In this document: in pieces, positions 60,301 to 64,000 of the stretch | Layout of the letters: each line of letters starts with the position of its first letter | How positions within the stretch are numbered: the first letter of the stretch is position 1 | Source: Streptomyces sp. 6-11-2 | GTDB lineage: Bacteria; Actinomycetota; Actinomycetes; Streptomycetales; Streptomycetaceae | Assembly: GCF_006540305.1 (NCBI RefSeq) | Contig: NZ_BJOR01000001.1 | Coordinates: 2,976,001 to 3,040,000, forward strand | DNA length: 64,000 nt | Direction: 5' to 3' | Notes under the pieces: generated by a model | Database searches by the model: none | Told to the model about the DNA's origin: nothing | What the model saw: the letters and a program-made list of their open reading frames with translations, nothing else | Made by a program: the position numbers and the translations under genes

Positions 60301-63300
60301 CAGCGTCCTGGTGCCCACGGCGACCGGCTGGCCGTCGGTGACGGTGTAGGTGTACTGGTAGGTCGGGGTCTGACCGGTGAGCCGGTCGGCCAGCCACACC
60401 TTGGCCGTGCGGCCCAGGGCGTCGTAGGCGTAGTCGACGGCGTTGCTGTTGGTGTCGGCCTCCTTCACCGGCACCCCGCGCAGGATGTCCTGGGTGGTGG
60501 TCGTCGTCTGGGCGGTGGTCGCGTTGCCCGCCTTGGCCGGGGGCGTGGTCACCTTCACCGTGGTGGCGAAACCGGTCGCGGGACCGTATTCGGTCGTGGT
60601 GGTACGGCCGTCCTTGCGCGCTGTGCGCGTGACCGTCCCCGTCGCCGTGGCGGTCACGTCGGCGGTCAGGTCGGTGCTGGTCAGCTCCCGGCCGTAGGAG
60701 TCGTACGTGGTGCCGGACTCCAGGTAGAGGGCGGTGGTGCCGTTGTAGTCCTTCAGCGCCGCGCTCGCCGTCGCGTCGCCCTTGGTGGGAGCCGCGTCGT
60801 ACGCGCCGCCGTCGTAGGCGGTGCGGACGTCGGAGATCACATCGGCGGGACGGCCGGCACTCGCGCTACAGGCCTTCGCCACCGTCTCCACCCGCGAGGG
60901 CAGGTTGAGGATGTTGTCGGTGGTGTTGGTGGCGTAGGTGGTGCGGGTGCAGGTGTCGTCGGTCGCGATGCTCGTGTCACCGCGGTCCTCGACCTGGGTG
61001 ACGCGCCCGGCCACCGTGTCGAACTCGTTGATGGCCTCGGTGGTGCGCCACTTCGTGCCCGCGCCGTCGTCCAGCGACGTCCACGACGAGGTCGACCTGG
61101 TACCGGTGAAGTTGGCGGTGACAGTGCCCCAGCTGCGGGTCTTCTTCGCCGTCTGGTGGAGCCAGGGCCGGTCCACCGTCTTCTCCAGGACCTTGCCACC
61201 GGGCCCTGAGTAGCGCACGGACTTGTAGGCGAAGCCGGCCGCCGACTCGTGGTCGGTGATCGGATCGCCCTCACCGGCGCCCAAGGTCACACTCACCGGC
61301 TTCGTGCCGCCGCTGGCGTCCTTGCGGTCGCCGTCCATGCCCCGCAGGAAGTACGTGTCCTCCTGCGACCTCATCGCCGACGCGCCGCCCTGGCCACCGG
61401 TCTGCACCCGGACCTGACCGTAACCACGCCACTGCGACCAGGTCTTGAACTTCTCCTTCGTCAGCCCGTCGTCATCGTCGTAGTGCCAGGCCGCACCACC
61501 CAGATACTGGAACGTGCTGACCTCGTCCGGCGCCCCACCCGTGCGGTCGGTCGCCGTCACGGACGTGACCACGTACTTGTTGAACCACTGCTGCTCCGGA
61601 TCGGCCGAAGAACTGCCGCCGAGGTACTGCGGGAAGCAGCGCGTGGTGTTGGACTGCGGTGTCGGCAGCGCGGCGAAGTCACAGGCCGGAGCGGAGTAGT
61701 TGACGTCGATCTGGCCGCCGTACTCATCGGCGACCGTGGACAGTCGGGCCTTGATGAACGGCGGGTAGCCGTCACCGGTCCTGTCCAGGCGGTTGGCCAG
61801 TTGGGTGTACGCGAAGGTGGTCTTCGGCAGAGTGACCGCTGGGGTCGCGGTATGGCCCGTGCGCTGGATCGAGTCGAGCAGCAACTGGTAGTCGGTGTCG
61901 GCCATGCCCCACCGGTGGGTCAGCTTCCAGGAGTCGACGGTCTGGTAGGCGCTGCCGTCGAAGACCTGGGTGGTGATCTCGCTGAGCCGCTTGCGGGTGA
62001 AGAACACCGGGAAGAGACGGCCCTTGTCGCAGTCCTTGCCCGCCTCGCAGTTCAGGTCCCACGGCGTGTCGTACCAGTAGGCGGCGTCCTTGCCGATGTC
62101 GGTGCAGGTGGTGGAGGAGTCGGGCAGGCAGCGCTCGGCGTCGGTGAAGCTGACCTTGGCCAGCGCCTTCGTGCCGTACATCGAGGAGGACTTCAGACCG
62201 TACTCGATCCGGTCCAGCGTGCCGCCGCGGACATAGGGGGTGTTGTCCTTGGCCTTCAGGTTGCGGCCGTAGGAGTTGGTCTCCTTGTTGTAGTAGTAGG
62301 CGATGGCGTTGCCGTGCACGTCGACGGCGTAGTCCAGGTTCCACCGCCAGGCCTGCTGGCACCAGGAGTCGGCGAACGCCGCGGCATGGCAGGGCTCACC
62401 GGAGTCGTTGCCGAAGACGGGGACGTTCCAGGCGGAGTTGGTGACCGGCTTGCCGTCCGACCAGCCCGGCAGCCGGTTGTAGCCGAAGTAGTAGCGCGTG
62501 CCGTCCGGGTCGGTCAGCCGCCAGTACTCGCCGTCGTTGTCCCCGTTGCCACGGTCGCCGGAGGTCAGCCGGTCGATCCTGGTGCCGTCGTCGTCCTTCA
62601 GCTTCCACGAGTCGGTGCCGGTGGGGACCAGCTCGCCGCCCTTGCCGTTGAACGTGATGAACGCGTTGTCGTACGCCCAGCACAGGTCACCGGGCTTGCT
62701 GCCGTCCGCGTTCTTCACCCCGTCATCCGCACACGGCTTGTACCGCCGCTCGATGGAACCGGGCCACAGGCTGAAGCCGTCGCCCACCCACGACGCCTGG
62801 TTGTTCGTGACGCCGGTACGCCCGTCGACGGAGCCCGAGGAGTACGACAGACCGACACTCGGAGCCAGTTCGCCCGGCACGTCCGGTACCGGAATGTCGT
62901 ACGACCAGGAGAAGTCACCCGTGTTCAGACTGGTGCTCCAGGTCGCCGAGGGCGACAGCGGCGTCGCGGTGTAGTCACCGCTCGCACTCTGCGCCTCCGC
63001 CACCGCCGCGAGCACCGTCGGAGCGGCCGCACCGAGCGTCACACCCTGCGCGGTCAGCGTCTGCTTCCCGGCGTCGTTGACGGTCTCCACCGGCAGGCTC
63101 GTACGGCAGCGTGCCTCCTTCGGAGTCGTCAGCGCACACGCGGGCAGCTCCACCAGCGTCAGCCGGGAGGCATAACCGCCGCCGAACGCCCCCGCAAAAC
63201 CGGAGTAGTCGAGCCGGGCGCGCAGCCTGCCGGGCTGGGACTGCTTCCGGTCGCCGCCGGACCGCAGGGTGAACAGCACGCCGTCGACACCGGCGTCCTC

Positions 63301-63720
63301 GGCCGCCTTGCGGCTGAGAACACGGGCCTCGATCTCACCCCGGGCGGAGTTCTTGCCCGCCCCCGGCGGGACGTCCAGCGACAGCGGGAATCCCTTGGCC
63401 CGCGGCGCCGTGGACGCGGCGCTCCCGCTTCCCGCCGCGGGCAGCTCCACCAACGCGCTCGCCGCCGCCGGCCAGACCGCGTCGGGCGCCCTGCCCGGGG
63501 TGCGCGGCCCCTTCGTCAGGGTGCGGGGTTTGACGCTGCCGGCCGAGCCGGGAACCGGCCGCTCGGACGACGGCAGCGCGGGGCGGCCCTTCCCGTTCTC
63601 CGCCGCGGCGGCGGACTGTGCCGTCAGTCCCTGCACGAGCGTGCCGACCATGACCGCGGCCGCGGTCAGCGCGGTACCTCGTCGCAGCATGCCGAGCCAC
63701 TTGCTCGATCTGCCGTTCAT
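57343..63720 (-). CDS. Secreted RHS/YD-repeat polymorphic toxin-type protein
   Basis: 2125 aa from ATG 63720 with a Sec signal (MLRRGTALTAAAVMVGTLVQ ... AQSAAAA). After a Pro/Ala-rich region, a SpvB/TcaC-like start (LAPSVGLSYSSGSVDGRTGV) leads into dozens of YD repeats (YTYDGLGRETESRQ, YDPMGRQLTATDPDKGTTTN and similar). The shell closes with the RHS core signature THLGAREHDPATGRFLSVDP and PVTYSDPSG at about 1870. The remaining 255 residues are the variable tip: Ser/Pro/Lys-rich, then a Gly-rich beta region (GGGFFVTGEISGCLVMTKRP, GVEYEGYAGVNRTWSGRWF). I recognise no catalytic motif in it. RHS shells encapsulate and deliver such tips against competitors. Confidence 0.9.
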   Translation of the reverse strand: MNGRSSKWLGMLRRGTALTAAAVMVGTLVQGLTAQSAAAAENGKGRPALPSSERPVPGSAGSVKPRTLTKGPRTPGRAPDAVWPAAASALVELPAAGSGSAASTAPRAKGFPLSLDVPPGAGKNSARGEIEARVLSRKAAEDAGVDGVLFTLRSGGDRKQSQPGRLRARLDYSGFAGAFGGGYASRLTLVELPACALTTPKEARCRTSLPVETVNDAGKQTLTAQGVTLGAAAPTVLAAVAEAQSASGDYTATPLSPSATWSTSLNTGDFSWSYDIPVPDVPGELAPSVGLSYSSGSVDGRTGVTNNQASWVGDGFSLWPGSIERRYKPCADDGVKNADGSKPGDLCWAYDNAFITFNGKGGELVPTGTDSWKLKDDDGTRIDRLTSGDRGNGDNDGEYWRLTDPDGTRYYFGYNRLPGWSDGKPVTNSAWNVPVFGNDSGEPCHAAAFADSWCQQAWRWNLDYAVDVHGNAIAYYYNKETNSYGRNLKAKDNTPYVRGGTLDRIEYGLKSSSMYGTKALAKVSFTDAERCLPDSSTTCTDIGKDAAYWYDTPWDLNCEAGKDCDKGRLFPVFFTRKRLSEITTQVFDGSAYQTVDSWKLTHRWGMADTDYQLLLDSIQRTGHTATPAVTLPKTTFAYTQLANRLDRTGDGYPPFIKARLSTVADEYGGQIDVNYSAPACDFAALPTPQSNTTRCFPQYLGGSSSADPEQQWFNKYVVTSVTATDRTGGAPDEVSTFQYLGGAAWHYDDDDGLTKEKFKTWSQWRGYGQVRVQTGGQGGASAMRSQEDTYFLRGMDGDRKDASGGTKPVSVTLGAGEGDPITDHESAAGFAYKSVRYSGPGGKVLEKTVDRPWLHQTAKKTRSWGTVTANFTGTRSTSSWTSLDDGAGTKWRTTEAINEFDTVAGRVTQVEDRGDTSIATDDTCTRTTYATNTTDNILNLPSRVETVAKACSASAGRPADVISDVRTAYDGGAYDAAPTKGDATASAALKDYNGTTALYLESGTTYDSYGRELTSTDLTADVTATATGTVTRTARKDGRTTTTEYGPATGFATTVKVTTPPAKAGNATTAQTTTTTQDILRGVPVKEADTNSNAVDYAYDALGRTAKVWLADRLTGQTPTYQYTYTVTDGQPVAVGTRTLGNNGAQRTSYTLYDGLLRTRQTQEPGPDGGRLLADTFYDERGLTAKEFATYYATGAPSTTLFKPEDALGVESQNRYTYDGLGRETESRQIAGNGDGGTVLGTTRTIHGGDRTTVIPPVGGTATTTVTDARGRTTELRQHVARSAEAAYETTKYTYTPRGELLRLTDPAGNNWSYTYDPMGRQLTATDPDKGTTTNKYDDRGQLVTTKDARPGTPVLWNGYDDLGRKTELREGSVTGTLRAGWTYDTVSGAKGQLAESTRYVDGAAYTTKVTQYDRLYRPVRTAVVVPEREGALKGTYQSGTSYLTSGLVGGVSFSAAGSLPGGGQSFTYDPETLRPISLLGDGFKAETSYSLTGKPLQYAISNTSGGKTTWATNTYEWGTRRLATSRVDRQDIAGVDQNSTYRYDEAGNVLSVSDVSRSGTDNQCFTYDHVRRLTEAWTQNTTGCATAPSGGVLGGPAPYWHSYTYDLANNRSTETLHDPTGNAAKDVKRAYAYPDAGKDQPHTLNSVTSTGPTGTVKDSYGYDETGNTTGRTVGGTTQSLEWDAEGHLAKVTEPVAGGSGKVTEYLYDSEGNRLIGRTPTGTTLYLGATEITLAKGSTTPKATRYYDLGDGNQAVKSDDGAVSFTLADHHGTAQLAIEAGTQKLTQRRTLPFGGTRGTGPDSWPGTKGFVGGTDDTQVTGLTHLGAREHDPATGRFLSVDPVLDTGDPQSLNGYGYAGGNPVTYSDPSGAIRMNPDGTQCRDGWEKCGPGNVRSSASKSSGSEGPVRACRCGSRPVLVKGKTKPTGLGGTPGRRNLTPSKSAPKGWLKTAPPSPKPEARKKWYQRAADSFATTPGGFKERLLGAAFGALGMDDSRGSCASLGGGFFVTGEISGCLVMTKRPDGHVDFGWTRSASVGGFGFGISGDVSTLHSNADDIGQFAGNGRDVGASFFSGLGGTVNHETAIGTYNSRGEQVTSLELGIGLGVEYEGYAGVNRTWSGRWFTR

Positions 63721-63744
63721 CCTCTACTTCGCCCTTCACTGCGA

Positions 63745-63777
63745 GCCCCGCCCCGTGCGCGAGGCACGGGGTGGGGC
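63745..63777 (-). repeat. Hairpin between the LamG-type and RHS genes
   Basis: GCCCCGCCCCGTGC (63745-63758) pairs with GCACGGGGTGGGGC (63764-63777), one G-U pair, loop of 5. It may attenuate transcription or stabilise the upstream mRNA; there is no U-tract. Confidence 0.5.
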
Positions 63778-63781
63778 GAAA

Positions 63782-63802
63782 GCTGGATGCTGGATGCTGG
63801 AT
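63782..63802. repeat. Heptamer tandem repeat (GCTGGAT)x3
   Basis: Three perfect head-to-tail copies of GCTGGAT lie between the LamG-type stop and the RHS start, the second heptamer array of the window. Confidence 0.8.
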
Positions 63803-63867
63803 GCCGGTTGCCAAGCCCGGCGAGGGCCGTGGCCGGCCGCGGAGGAAGCAGGCCGGCCACGGAGAGG

Positions 63868-64000
63868 GTCACTCGCCCCCGGGAACCTCGGTGGCCATGC
63901 CGAACTGGCCGGTGGCAAGCTGCCTGACCTGCGCCTCGGTCAACGTGCCTTGGAAGGCCCACACGTCGGACACCGAACCGGGCCAGTACGCCCCCCAGGT
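63868..64000 (-). CDS. 3' end of a LamG-domain (concanavalin-like) protein, truncated by the window edge
   Basis: The frame is open to the right edge and ends in TGA at 63870-63868. The 44 visible residues include YWPGSVSDVWAFQGTLTEAQ and VRQLATGQ, the typical last strands of a LamG/concanavalin A-like domain as found at the end of large secreted Streptomyces proteins. It lies 147 nt upstream of the RHS gene on the same strand, so the two may be expressed and act together at the cell surface. Confidence 0.75.

Overview
The window looks like a piece of a Streptomyces (or very close actinomycete) chromosome. The DNA is very GC-rich with strong third-position bias, many genes start with GTG, Shine-Dalgarno sites are of the GGAGG type, and neighbours often overlap by 4 nt (GTGA/ATGA). 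The contents fit: a futalosine (mqn) menaquinone pathway, WXG100/type VII secretion genes, NB-ARC/TPR and MoxR conflict genes, an RHS polymorphic toxin, and rare TTA codons confined to an accessory block. The order FtsK-like ATPase, Ser/Thr kinase, mqnA, cold-shock gene, acyl-CoA ligase ... mqnE, Lrp, UbiX, UbiA, UbiD matches the S. coelicolor SCO4490-SCO4508 area as I remember it.

Layout. (1) 1-10.1 kb: a type VII secretion neighbourhood with three small WXG100-type proteins, two larger effector-like proteins with Gly/Ala-rich hydrophobic tails, two DUF3592-like membrane proteins, an SseB-like protein and a 1495-aa FHA-FtsK EccC/EssC-type ATPase. No EccB, EccD, EccE or mycosin is in view. 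(2) 10.5-24.9 kb: Ser/Thr kinase, mqnA, a cold-shock gene with a long leader, acyl-CoA ligase opposite a MaoC hydratase, a frameshifted TetR gene, DUF4229, GNAT, a UdgX-type uracil-DNA glycosylase, then the mqnE-Lrp-mqnM-mqnP-mqnL block. (3) 24.9-27.1 kb: a scarred region with heptamer repeats, a MITE-like palindrome, a CDP-alcohol transferase, and a TnpB remnant abutting a truncated deaminase. (4) 27.1-38.4 kb: housekeeping genes (cytochrome c maturation, hemL, phosphatase, DEAD-box helicase, second cold-shock gene) plus a second, 223-bp MITE-like element.

(5) 38.8-50.4 kb is the most interesting block. Four tightly coupled plus-strand genes encode a trypsin-like protease with an effector-associated domain, a VMAP-type protein, a MoxR AAA+ ATPase, and a 1642-aa fusion of a vWA-like domain, an NB-ARC NTPase and TPR repeats. 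Converging on it are a 70-aa peptide gene and a translationally coupled HExxH-type peptide hydroxylase. Divergent from that pair is a Trypco1-type partner gene. This is an NTP-dependent conflict (defence/self-recognition) island combined with what may be a peptide-modification module. Three of its genes carry TTA codons, so it is probably under bldA developmental control, and the fusion gene contains an internal promoter and ribosome site that could make an NB-ARC-TPR protein alone.

(6) 50.4-57.0 kb: a small membrane protein and a lysylphosphatidylglycerol-synthase-like protein sharing a CCCTAC-N5-GTAGGG palindrome upstream, a histidine kinase/response regulator pair, and an LLM flavin monooxygenase with its FMN reductase. 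(7) 57.1-64 kb: a 2125-aa secreted RHS protein with an unassigned 255-aa C-terminal tip, a 68-aa membrane protein immediately downstream (candidate immunity protein), and the 3' end of a LamG-type gene running off the right edge.
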